Source of the DNA: Nocardioides sp. PD653-B2
GTDB taxonomy: Bacteria > Actinomycetota > Actinomycetes > Propionibacteriales > Nocardioidaceae
Reading direction: 5' to 3'
Assembly: GCF_002117935.1 (NCBI RefSeq)
Contig: NZ_BDJE01000026.1
Span: 62,001-126,000 of the forward strand
Length of the DNA: 64,000 nt
In this document: piece by piece, positions 7,632-15,131 of the stretch
Numbering within the stretch: the stretch's first letter is position 1
Layout of the letters: the number at the start of each line of letters is the position of its first letter
Notes under the pieces: generated by a model
Told to the model about the DNA's origin: nothing
What the model saw: the letters and a program-made list of their open reading frames with translations, nothing else
The model's database searches: none
Program-made: the position numbers and the translations under genes

Positions 7632-8357
7632 TCAGCAGCTGGGCAGGGTGGTGCTGAGCGGCTGGTGCGCCTCGGCTGCAGCGACCACCCGCCGCTCGTC
7701 ACGGCTGGCGATCGCCTCGACCAGGTCGACGTGCAGCCGCCAGTTCTCGCGCCACACGGCGCGGAAGTGCTCGTCGGGCTCGACGTCGCGAACGCCGCCG
7801 CGAGCCGTGTCGAGCAGCGAGATGTAGATCGTCCGCAGCAGCCGATTCGCGGACAGCTCGGCGATCGCTTCGTGCAGTGCCCAGTTCCTGCTGAGGTAGC
7901 TGGTCGGGTCATCCTCGCACTCCCCCATCTGCGCCACCATCTTGCGCAACCGCTTGAGGTCAGCGGCCGAAGCGGTTCGGCTGGCATGCAGAGCGATCGG
8001 CGCTTCGAGAGCATCCCGGATCTCGAGGCTGTCGGCCACCGACAGCGCGTTCTTGCCGAGGCCGAGGATCAGATGGCTGAGCCGAATGTGGGCCGGCGGC
8101 GCCGCGACGAAGATGCCACCCTGAGGGCCCGGCTTGGCGTTGACCAGGCCGCGACTCTCCAGCAGCCGCACCGCCTCGTTGAGGGTGCCGACCGCGACGC
8201 CGTACTCCTCCCGAAGCTCGGTCTTCGTCCCGAGCCGCTGGCCCGCGACGAACGATCCTTCGATGATGCGTTCGCTCAGGTTCTCCGCGACCAACTCCGC
8301 GCGAGACACCCGGGCGCCGGCAATGGGGGGGCCATGGACCTTCGTTTCGATCGCCAC
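7632..8357 (-). CDS. GntR-family (FadR subfamily) regulator
   Basis: About 241 residues from a GTG at 8357. The N-terminal winged HTH reads SERIIEGSFVAGQRLGTKTE with EEYGVAVGTLNEAVRLLESRGLV. The C-terminal all-helical FCD-type ligand domain has ALHEAIAELSANRLL and a final RRVVAAAEAHQPL region. The usual FadR motif has S-R-x-x-V-R-E-A at the recognition helix; here it is TLNEAVRLL, with Asn in place of Arg. Same strand as PadR, 47 bp downstream, so the two are probably co-transcribed and may govern the flanking ring-cleavage genes. The inducer is unknown. Confidence 0.82.
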   Translation of the reverse strand: MAIETKVHGPPIAGARVSRAELVAENLSERIIEGSFVAGQRLGTKTELREEYGVAVGTLNEAVRLLESRGLVNAKPGPQGGIFVAAPPAHIRLSHLILGLGKNALSVADSLEIRDALEAPIALHASRTASAADLKRLRKMVAQMGECEDDPTSYLSRNWALHEAIAELSANRLLRTIYISLLDTARGGVRDVEPDEHFRAVWRENWRLHVDLVEAIASRDERRVVAAAEAHQPLSTTLPSC

Positions 8358-8404
8358 AACGGAAACAATAATGACCAATACGCGGAATGCCAGGAACCCG
8401 ACTG

Positions 8405-8983
8405 CTAGCCAGGCTCGTCGAGGAGCGCGATCGCCTCTCGAGCCCAGTCGATGCGAACCTGCGCCTGACGCACCTGGCCATCGAAGACGTGCGCCTTCAG
8501 CCGGGAGATCCGCGCATGCTCGGAGCGCGGTCGGTGCGCGAGACGCTCCCGCAACAGCGGTGTGTCCCCCACGGCGAGCGCGTCGCGCTGGGTCGTCCAC
8601 TCATCGCAGAGCCTGATCTGGGTCTCGATGAAGTCCTCCAGCACGGCCCGCGCGGCCTCGGCCGGGACGGAGTCGAAGTAGAGCGCCTGGAGGGCGAACG
8701 CATCGCGGACCGGCGGGCTGTCGTGCGAGGTCGCAACCCAACCGAGCAACAGGCCGCGGCCCGCATCAGTCAGCGAGAACACCTTGCTGTCGAGGCCGTT
8801 CTTGCCCTCCTCGCGCCGAGCCTCGATCAAACCCTCGGACTCCAGCCCCTTCAGCGCGCTGTAGATCTGGCTCTGCGGGGCCGACCAGACCCAGTTCTGC
8901 GAGCTCGCGAAGAACCTCGAGAGCGCGTAGCCGTTCATCGGCCGCGCCGCGAGGACGCCCAGGAGCGCGTGCTTGAGGGACAC
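8405..8983 (-). CDS. PadR-family transcriptional regulator
   Basis: 192 residues from a GTG at 8983. N-terminal winged HTH begins SLKHALLGVLAARPMNGYAL and continues SQIYSALKGLESEGLIEARR, the PadR signature; the C-terminal Vir-type helices mediate dimerisation. PadR regulators often answer to phenolic acids, which suits the ring-cleavage genes on the other strand. Its start faces the aldolase-dioxygenase operon across a 107-bp region with repeated AGTACTCCT sites. Confidence 0.9.
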   Translation of the reverse strand: MSLKHALLGVLAARPMNGYALSRFFASSQNWVWSAPQSQIYSALKGLESEGLIEARREEGKNGLDSKVFSLTDAGRGLLLGWVATSHDSPPVRDAFALQALYFDSVPAEAARAVLEDFIETQIRLCDEWTTQRDALAVGDTPLLRERLAHRPRSEHARISRLKAHVFDGQVRQAQVRIDWAREAIALLDEPG

Positions 8984-8993
8984 ATCTCGGAGT

Positions 8994-9027
8994 CTAGGAC
9001 CTAGTACTCCTCTAGTGCAGTACTCCT
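8994..9027. promoter_or_regulatory. Candidate operator array between padR and the aldolase gene
   Basis: CTAGG-A-CCTAG (8994-9004) is a near-perfect palindrome. It overlaps the first of two direct AGTACTCCT repeats (9003-9011 and 9019-9027), set 16 bp apart, and a related CGTACTCTG follows at about 9034. The array lies in the short divergent gap and is AT-richer than its surroundings. Autoregulation by PadR and control of the rightward operon are inferred. Confidence 0.5.
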
Positions 9028-9090
9028 ATTTAGGCGTACTCTGCGACGTGCGCTCCGTCACGTGGGCGTACGACGAGAGGCGGTCCATCC

Positions 9091-9741
9091 ATGGCACATC
9101 GAGATCGGTTGGTCCAAGCGGGCGCAGCGCTGGCCCGGCACGGGCTGGTCAGCGCGTTCGGCCACGTCTCGATCCGCGACGGAGCGGACACGTTCGTCAT
9201 CACGCCACCGACGGCGCTGGACGCCTTCACCGCCGATGAGGTGCAGTCGGTGGGTCTGGGCGTGACCGAACTCCCGAGCGGGACTCCCAAGGAAGCCTGG
9301 ATCCACCACGAGATCTATCGCCGGCGGCCCGATGTGCGCGCCATCTGCCGCAGCCAGCCGCCGGTCGCAACCGCGCTGGCGTCGGCCGGCGTGGCGGTCC
9401 GACCGATACACGGACAGGGCTCGTTCTTGGGTGCCGAGGTCTCGGTCCACCCCGACTCCCGGCTGGTCCGCGACCAGGCCGCCGGAACCGCCCTCGCCGA
9501 GACCCTGGGCGAGTCTGCCAGCGTGATCATGCGCGGCAACGGCGCCGTCACCGTCGGCTCGGACGTCGAGTCGGCCGTCGCACTGATGTGGGTGCTCGAG
9601 GCCAGCGCGCAGCTCAACGCAACCGCCGCCTCTGTCGGCACCCCCGAGCCGCTTTCGCTCGCGGAACAGGAGGCGTGGCGCTCGGTCGCGCCCGAGTTGT
9701 TGGCACGTATCTGGCTGCACGTCAGCCGAGAGGAGAACTGA
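9091..9741 (+). CDS. Class II aldolase/adducin-fold protein lacking canonical Zn ligands
   Basis: 216 residues with the class II aldolase/adducin fold: LARHGLVSAFGHVSIRD (N-terminal phosphate/anion loop region), IHHEIYRRRPDVRAI and SVIMRGNGAVTVGSDVESA. In zinc-dependent members the motifs are HxH after RPDVxAV and NHG near the third ligand. Here they read CRSQP (Arg87, Gln89) and RGNG (Asn), so all three metal histidines appear replaced. Family members in aromatic pathways include hydroxy-acid decarboxylases and aldolases. The gene is 2 bp upstream of the extradiol dioxygenase, so an accessory or decarboxylase-like step is inferred. Start ATG at 9091. Confidence 0.82.
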   Translation: MAHRDRLVQAGAALARHGLVSAFGHVSIRDGADTFVITPPTALDAFTADEVQSVGLGVTELPSGTPKEAWIHHEIYRRRPDVRAICRSQPPVATALASAGVAVRPIHGQGSFLGAEVSVHPDSRLVRDQAAGTALAETLGESASVIMRGNGAVTVGSDVESAVALMWVLEASAQLNATAASVGTPEPLSLAEQEAWRSVAPELLARIWLHVSREEN

Positions 9742-9743
9742 CC

Positions 9744-10637
9744 ATGATCGAACTCAAGGACATCGCGTACGTGCGCTCGGGCACTGCGGACATGAAGACT
9801 GCGGTGGACTTCGCCACCAACATCGTCGGCATGGAGCTGGTCGCCGAGGAGAGCGGTACGTCGTACCTGCGCGTGGACCATCGGCACCACTGCCTGTCGT
9901 TCACCGAGGGTCGTGCCGGGATCCTCAGCTCGGGCTTCACCCTCGCCGACCTCGACGCGCTCAGCGAGGCCGAGAGCGAACTCGAGCGGGCGGGCCTGAC
10001 CGTCAAGCGTGGGAGCAAGGAGGGCGCACTCAAGCGCTACGTCACGGACTACATTGCCTTCGACGACCCGTTCGGCAACCGCATCGACCTCGTCGTGGGA
10101 CAGACGACATCGACGACCCCGGTGAAGTTCAACCGACCAGCCGGCATCACCGAGTTCGGCCACATCTGCCTCGACGCACCCGACGTCAACGAGGCCGGCG
10201 AGTTCTGGACCGGCACGTTCAACGCTCGTGTGTCGGACTGGATCCGCGACATGGCCTGCCTCATGCGGATCGACCCCGTGCACCACAAGCTGGCCGTCTT
10301 CCGCGGCGACCAGCCCGGCCTGTGCCACATCAACTTCCAGGTGGAGTCCATCGATGACGTCATGCGCAGCTGGCACTTCCTGGTCGAGAACGGCGTCGAG
10401 ATCGAGCAAGGGCCGGGCCGGCACCCGCAGTCGACGGCAGTCTTCCTCTACTTCAAGGGTCCCGAGGGCCTCACCTACGAGTACTCGTACGGCGTCCGCC
10501 GGATCGAGGACGACTCGGCCTGGACCCCGCGCTGGTTCGACCCGGAGCAGCCCGGCGCCATCGACATGTGGCTCGGCCCCAAGGCTCGGGTCAGCACGCA
10601 ATACCAGCTGTCGGTCGAGGACAACCCCTGGGACTGA
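9744..10637 (+). CDS. Type I extradiol (VOC-fold) ring-cleavage dioxygenase
   Basis: 297 residues made of two glyoxalase/VOC modules. The catalytic C-terminal module carries the 2-His-1-Glu iron triad: His140 (EFGHICL), His195 (LCHINF) and Glu246 (TYEYSYG). The N-terminal module keeps the fold (FATNIVGMELV) without the ligands, as in BphC-type enzymes. It should insert O2 next to the two hydroxyls of a catecholic ring in the cytoplasm. ATG at 9744 has AGGAGAA upstream and follows the aldolase stop by 2 bp. Downstream steps could be done by the hydrolase at 6650. Confidence 0.9.
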   Translation: MIELKDIAYVRSGTADMKTAVDFATNIVGMELVAEESGTSYLRVDHRHHCLSFTEGRAGILSSGFTLADLDALSEAESELERAGLTVKRGSKEGALKRYVTDYIAFDDPFGNRIDLVVGQTTSTTPVKFNRPAGITEFGHICLDAPDVNEAGEFWTGTFNARVSDWIRDMACLMRIDPVHHKLAVFRGDQPGLCHINFQVESIDDVMRSWHFLVENGVEIEQGPGRHPQSTAVFLYFKGPEGLTYEYSYGVRRIEDDSAWTPRWFDPEQPGAIDMWLGPKARVSTQYQLSVEDNPWD

Positions 10638-10792
10638 CGACGCGCACCCCGGGACTGCTTCCTGTCGGGCCGCGAGTGGGAGGCGTTGCGAGTCGCCCCG
10701 TTCGCGGCCGGTGAGGGCCTCCGCCCGGCGAGCAGGGAGCGCCGGGTAGGGCGCCGGTGGGTGAGCGTTTCCTTGGCTTATTCAGATCCAAC

Positions 10793-10824
10793 ATGAAGAC
10801 ATTCGCAAGTCATGTAGTCTTCAT
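10793..10824. promoter_or_regulatory. Inverted repeat upstream of arsR (candidate ArsR operator)
   Basis: ATGAAGAC (10793-10800) and GTCTTCAT (10817-10824) form a perfect 8-bp inverted repeat with a 16-nt spacer, about 30 bp before the arsR start and in a clearly AT-richer patch. Imperfect dyads of this kind are typical ArsR/SmtB operators. The truncated left copy of the locus lacks this site. Confidence 0.6.
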
Positions 10825-10854
10825 GGCGTTGCCGTCGTCGAGGAGGAGCCACTG

Positions 10855-11190
10855 GTGGGCGTGCCGCTGTACCAAGCCAAGGCCGAGTTCTTCAAGACGC
10901 TGGCCCACCCGGCCCGCATCCGGATCCTCGAGCTCCTCTCCGAGCGCGACCACGCGGTCCACGAGCTGCTGGAGGAGATCGACATCGAGCCCAGCAACCT
11001 GTCCCAGCAGCTCGCGGTCCTGCGGCGTACGTCGATGGTGGTCTCGCACCGCAGCGGCGGGGAGGTCGTCTACTCCGTCAGCGTGCCCGAGGTGCGCGAC
11101 CTGCTGCTGGCCGCCCGCACCATCCTCGCGGGGCTGATCGCGGTCCAGGGCGAGCTGGAGTCGGAGCTCGCTCCGTCCCACCGTCCCTGA
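10855..11190 (+). CDS. ArsR/SmtB-family regulator (intact copy)
   Basis: 111 residues. Winged HTH: FFKTLAHPARIRILELLSERDHAV, recognition helix PSNLSQQLAVLRRTSMVVSHR, wing GGEVVYSVS. The ELCVCDL metal-binding cysteines of ArsR/SmtB sensors are absent, so the signal is probably not a soft metal ion bound at the alpha-3 site. The GTG at 10855 has AGGAGG upstream. The TGA overlaps the SulP start by one base (TGATG), so it probably controls the transporter. Codons 40 onward are duplicated at 131. Confidence 0.92.
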   Translation: MGVPLYQAKAEFFKTLAHPARIRILELLSERDHAVHELLEEIDIEPSNLSQQLAVLRRTSMVVSHRSGGEVVYSVSVPEVRDLLLAARTILAGLIAVQGELESELAPSHRP

Positions 11191-11357
11191 TGCGGGTCCG
11201 TCGCGTCACCGAGCTGCTCCCCCGCGCCGCCGACTGGCGCCAGGCCCGGGTCGGCGCCGACCTGACGGCCGGCCTCATGGTCGGCCTGGTCGCCCTCCCC
11301 TTGGCGCTCGGCTTCGGCGCGAGCTCCGGGCTCGGTGCGGGCGCGGGGCTGGTCACC
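10972..11357 (+). repeat. Right copy of the 386-bp direct repeat
   Basis: The matching partner of 131-516, embedded in the intact arsR-sulP pair. Because both genes here are complete, this is the likely ancestral copy and the left one the partial duplicate. Confidence 0.95.
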
Positions 11358-12917
11358 GCGATCGTGGCGGGGGTCGTGGCCGCCGTCTTCGGCGGCAGCC
11401 GCTTCCAGGTCAGCGGCCCGACCGGCGCGATGACGGTCGTCCTGGTCCCGATCGTCGCGACCCACGGTCCCGACGGCGTGCTCGTCGTCGGCCTGCTCGC
11501 CGGACTCCTGTTGGTCGGCCTCGGCGTCGCCGGCGCGGGCCGGTTCATCCGCTACGTCCCGATCTCCGTCGTCGAGGGCTTCACCGTGGGGATCGCCGCG
11601 ATCATCGCCCTCCAGCAGGTGCCGTCGGCCCTCGGCGTCCGGGTCGAGGGCACGCAGGTGCTCGGCCAGGCCGGCCACGCGGTGGTCGCGTGGGTCGAAC
11701 AGCCCACCGGGGCATCGATCGGCATCGCGGCGGCCGTCGCCGTGGCGGTGCTGGGCATGGCCCGGCTGCGGCCGGGCCTGCCGTGGTCGCTGATCGCCGT
11801 CGTCGCCGCCACGGTCGCCAACTCGGTGGCCGGGCTCGGCGCCACGTCGATCGGGCACATCCCGTCGGGCCTGCCCGCACCGTCGCTGCCCACCGTGCCG
11901 GTCACCGACCTCGGCGGGCTGCTGCTCCCGGCCGTCGCAGTGGCCGGCCTCGCGGCGCTCGAGAGCCTGCTCTCAGCCACCGTGGCCGACGGGATGAGCG
12001 TGGGCGGCCGTCACGACTCCGACCGCGAGCTGGTCGGCCAGGGCCTGGCGAACGTCGCCGCACCGCTCTTCGGCGGGATCCCCGCCACGGCGGCCATCGC
12101 GCGTACGGCGGTCAACGTGCGCTCCGGCGCGGTGTCGCGGCTGGCCGCGGTCACCCACGCCCTCGTGCTGCTCCTCATCGTCCTGGTCGCGGCCCGGTGG
12201 GTCGGAGAGATCCCGAGGGCAGCGCTGGCCGGGGTCCTGATCGCGACGGCGGTCCAGATGGTGCGGGTCTCGAGCCTGATGGCCCTCGCCCGCGCCACCC
12301 GCGGCGACGCGGCCGTCGTGGTGGTCACCGCGGTCGCCACCGTCGTGGTCGACCTGGTCACCGCTGTCGTCGTCGGGCTGGTGGTCGCGGGCTTCCTCGC
12401 GCTGCGCCAGACCGCCCTGTCGGCCCGCCTCGACGAGGTGCCCCTCGACGACACCGACCACGCCGACGAGGAGCGCTCCCTGCTCGACCAGCACATCGTG
12501 GCCTTCCGCATCGACGGTCCGCTCTTCTTCGCCGCCGCCCACGACTTCCTCCTCGAGCTCGCCGAGGTCAGCGACGTCCGCGTCGTCGTGCTGCGCATGT
12601 CGCGGGTGTCGACCATCGACGCGACCGGCGCCTCCGTCCTCGCCGACACCATCACCCGGCTCGAGGACCGCGGCATCGCCGTCCTGCTCTCCGGCCTGCG
12701 CCCCGACCACGAGCGCATCCTGCGCGGGCTCGGCGTCCACCACCGGCTCACGCACGAGCGTCATCTCTTCGCCACGACACCCGAGGCCATCGCCCACGCC
12801 CGGCTGCACGCCGCGCGGGTGACGCACACGCCGGACGACGAGACGGTGCGAGCAGCCGAGGACCCGGCGGACCAGGAGCGGCGACGCGGACGTCGAGCAG
12901 CTGGCCCGGACGCCTGA
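11190..12917 (+). CDS. SulP-family anion transporter with STAS domain
   Basis: 575 residues. About 12 hydrophobic segments across residues 25-410, including the SulP signatures GLMVGLVALPLALGFG and FGGSRFQVSGPTGAMTVVL. A cytoplasmic STAS domain follows (about 430-550: IVAFRIDGPLFFAAA, VVVLRMSRVSTIDATGASVL). SulP proteins carry sulfate, bicarbonate or dicarboxylates; the substrate is not readable here. The C-terminal ~25 residues are highly charged. It converges on larA with only 10 bp between stops and no obvious terminator. Confidence 0.92.
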   Translation: MRVRRVTELLPRAADWRQARVGADLTAGLMVGLVALPLALGFGASSGLGAGAGLVTAIVAGVVAAVFGGSRFQVSGPTGAMTVVLVPIVATHGPDGVLVVGLLAGLLLVGLGVAGAGRFIRYVPISVVEGFTVGIAAIIALQQVPSALGVRVEGTQVLGQAGHAVVAWVEQPTGASIGIAAAVAVAVLGMARLRPGLPWSLIAVVAATVANSVAGLGATSIGHIPSGLPAPSLPTVPVTDLGGLLLPAVAVAGLAALESLLSATVADGMSVGGRHDSDRELVGQGLANVAAPLFGGIPATAAIARTAVNVRSGAVSRLAAVTHALVLLLIVLVAARWVGEIPRAALAGVLIATAVQMVRVSSLMALARATRGDAAVVVVTAVATVVVDLVTAVVVGLVVAGFLALRQTALSARLDEVPLDDTDHADEERSLLDQHIVAFRIDGPLFFAAAHDFLLELAEVSDVRVVVLRMSRVSTIDATGASVLADTITRLEDRGIAVLLSGLRPDHERILRGLGVHHRLTHERHLFATTPEAIAHARLHAARVTHTPDDETVRAAEDPADQERRRGRRAAGPDA

Positions 12918-12927
12918 GGGTGGCGGC

Positions 12928-14229
12928 TCACTCCAGCGCTGCGCCGAGCTCGACGAACGCGATGGTCTGCGGGCCTTCCGGTAGCACGCACACCCGCGCG
13001 TCGGGACCGGCCGCGGCCAGCTCGTCTCGCACGGCCGCTGCGATGTCGGGCACGAGGTGCAGGTGCGCCTGCGCGAGCTCGGGTGCGGAGAGGTGGGTGG
13101 TGTGCACGCCGACCCGCGCGCGCAACAACGTGCGTGCCAGCACCTGCACCTGCCACTGGTCGGGCTCGGTTCGCGTGCGGCGCGCGATCTGCGCCAGGAG
13201 CTCGATCGGAGAGGCTGCGGCCGCGAGCTCCGCGCGGAAGGAGCCGTGGTCGGGGAACCCGTCGACGCACTCGGCAGCGCAGATGATCAGGCCGCCCGGT
13301 TTGACGATGGTGGCTGCGGCGGAGATCCCCTTCACAGCCTGGTAGAGGTTCTGATCGAGCGGGTAGCCGGAGTTGCTGGTGACGACGACGTCGTACAGAC
13401 CGTCCACCGGCCGCATGGCGGTGTGCCGCACCAGCGCCCGCGCAGCCTCGTGCATGGCCAGCACGTCGCCGCCGAACGCAGCGACGATCTGTTGACCAGC
13501 GTTCAGCACGACGTCGAAGCCGAAGTCCACCCCGGTCGCGGCAGCGATGGCGCGCACGTCGTCGTGCACGGGGTTGCCCTCGCAGACCGCCCACGTGGCC
13601 GCTTCGCTGCCGATACGGGCCGCATCGTGCAGCGTGAGCACGGTCTCCAGCCCGGCCAGGCCCGGCGCCACCAGCTTCGGGCCGCCGCTGAAGCCGGCGA
13701 AGAAGTGGGGTTCGACGAAGCCGGTCGTGATCCGGACGTCGGCCTCCACCCAGTGCCGGTTGAGCCAGACCGGCACGTCGGCACCGTGCGTGCCACACCA
13801 CGTCAGCATCTGCGGGTCGCGACAGTCGTGGTTGATCACGCGCACGGAGTCGACGATGTGGTCGCCGAGCATGGCGCGCAGCTCGGCGTCGGTGTTGCCG
13901 CGATGGGTCCCGGTGGCCACCAGCAGCACGACGTCCTGACGGGCGACGATGCCGTCGAGCTCGTCGAGCAGGGCCTGGATCATCGCCTCGCGAGGCTGCG
14001 GACGGGTGCCGTCGCACAGCGACACCGCCACCCGTGCCCCGGCGGGCACCGCCTCGCGCAGTGGTGGACCCGCGACGGGACTGCGCAAGGCCGTTCGCAG
14101 CACAGCCGACGGGTCGGCCGCGGCCGGGGCGTGCACCGGCCTGACCACGGTCGTGCGTTCGGTGGGCAGCTCGACGTCCAGCCCCGTCCGACCGTAGGCC
14201 AGCTGCACGGACGTCTGCGACGACGTCAT
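12928..14229 (-). CDS. LarA-family nickel-pincer 2-hydroxyacid racemase
   Basis: 433 residues, the usual LarA length. Visible LarA residues: SLCDGTRPQP (Asp and Arg of the DxTRP motif), ATGTHRG (catalytic His), NHDCRD, and EPHFFAGFSGGPKLVAPG with the second catalytic His and the Lys that anchors the pincer cofactor. LarA interconverts enantiomers of lactate; homologues act on other 2-hydroxyacids. The LarB/C/E cofactor makers are not in this window. The ATG overlaps the lactonase stop as ATGA. As last gene of an L-fucose-type operon whose final step can give pyruvate plus L-lactate, racemisation of that lactate is a reasonable inference. Confidence 0.85.
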   Translation of the reverse strand: MTSSQTSVQLAYGRTGLDVELPTERTTVVRPVHAPAAADPSAVLRTALRSPVAGPPLREAVPAGARVAVSLCDGTRPQPREAMIQALLDELDGIVARQDVVLLVATGTHRGNTDAELRAMLGDHIVDSVRVINHDCRDPQMLTWCGTHGADVPVWLNRHWVEADVRITTGFVEPHFFAGFSGGPKLVAPGLAGLETVLTLHDAARIGSEAATWAVCEGNPVHDDVRAIAAATGVDFGFDVVLNAGQQIVAAFGGDVLAMHEAARALVRHTAMRPVDGLYDVVVTSNSGYPLDQNLYQAVKGISAAATIVKPGGLIICAAECVDGFPDHGSFRAELAAAASPIELLAQIARRTRTEPDQWQVQVLARTLLRARVGVHTTHLSAPELAQAHLHLVPDIAAAVRDELAAAGPDARVCVLPEGPQTIAFVELGAALE

Positions 14230-15101
14230 CGTCCCTCCTGCCCGGCAGCCGTGAAGGCTGCCCACCCCAGGTACCACCGGCGCGCCGTGCCACCCAGCAC
14301 CGCCCGGCGCTCGTCCGGGTCCAGTCGATCGAGCAGTCCCTGCAGCGTGGCCTGCACCGCGGCGTAGTCGGCCGCGAGCAGGCACACCGGCCAGTCGGAG
14401 CCGGCCATCACCCGGCCCGGGCCGAAGCAGTCGACCACGTGGTCGATGACGGGGTCGAGCTGTTCCTGCGTCCACGTGTCCCATGCGGCCTCGGTGACCA
14501 GACCGGAGAGCTTCACCGCGACGTTGGGCAGCCCGGCCAGCGCCGTGATGTCCCGGCGCCACGCCGACAGGTCGCCGCCGGCGATCGGCGGCTTCCCGGC
14601 GTGGTCGAGCACGAAGCTGGTCTCCGGCACGGCCCGAACCGTCTCGGTGACCAGCGGCAACTGCTCCGGGGAGACGACCAGGTCGAAGACGAGTGCTCGG
14701 TCGGCGAGCCGGCGCAGACCGGCGCGGACGTCCGTGCGCGCCAGCCATCGTGTGTCCGGCTCCACCTGCAGCTGGTGGCGAAGCCCGACGAGACGGTGCC
14801 CGCCCGGCGACGCGACCAGGCGGTCGAGCTGGACGAGCAGGTCGGGTGCCCGCACGTCGGCCCAGCCGACCACGCCGGCGATCACCGTCTCGGACGCAGC
14901 CAGGACCAGCAGGTCGAGGGTCTCCCCCGTGGTGTCGCCCGCCTGCACCACGATCGCGCTGCCGACGCCGTGCGCCCCCAGCACGGCACGCAGCTCCTCG
15001 ACGCAGAACGAGCGGCGCAGCACGGGCCAGGGCCGCGTCCACGGTTGCGGGTGCGCGTCCAGATCCCAGAGGTGCAGGTGTGCGTCGACCACCGTCATCA
15101 T
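14226..15101 (-). CDS. Amidohydrolase-fold sugar lactonase (L-fucono-1,5-lactonase type)
   Basis: 291 residues of the COG3618 amidohydrolase group: N-terminal VVDAHLHLWD metal motif, LVGLRHQLQ, FVLDHAGKPP, VAVKLSGLVTE and AGSDWPVC with the catalytic Asp. Members hydrolyse L-fucono- or L-rhamnonolactone or related lactones. Its place next to an SDR, an L-fuconate dehydratase and an FAH hydrolase supports hydrolysis of L-fuconolactone to L-fuconate in the cytoplasm. A second ATG directly follows the first. Confidence 0.87.
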   Translation of the reverse strand: MMTVVDAHLHLWDLDAHPQPWTRPWPVLRRSFCVEELRAVLGAHGVGSAIVVQAGDTTGETLDLLVLAASETVIAGVVGWADVRAPDLLVQLDRLVASPGGHRLVGLRHQLQVEPDTRWLARTDVRAGLRRLADRALVFDLVVSPEQLPLVTETVRAVPETSFVLDHAGKPPIAGGDLSAWRRDITALAGLPNVAVKLSGLVTEAAWDTWTQEQLDPVIDHVVDCFGPGRVMAGSDWPVCLLAADYAAVQATLQGLLDRLDPDERRAVLGGTARRWYLGWAAFTAAGQEGR

Positions 15102-15131
15102 CGGCCCCCTAGCTGCGACTGACCGATTCCG

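Noticed and set aside
9744-10637. A longer start for the extradiol dioxygenase inside the aldolase gene
   Set aside because: ATG at 9744 has a good ribosome-binding site and the VOC fold begins right there; the upstream frame shows no homology.
10855-11190. ArsR protein as an arsenic or zinc sensor
   Set aside because: The cysteine or His/Asp metal-site motifs of ArsR, SmtB or CzrA are not visible, so no metal specificity can be claimed.
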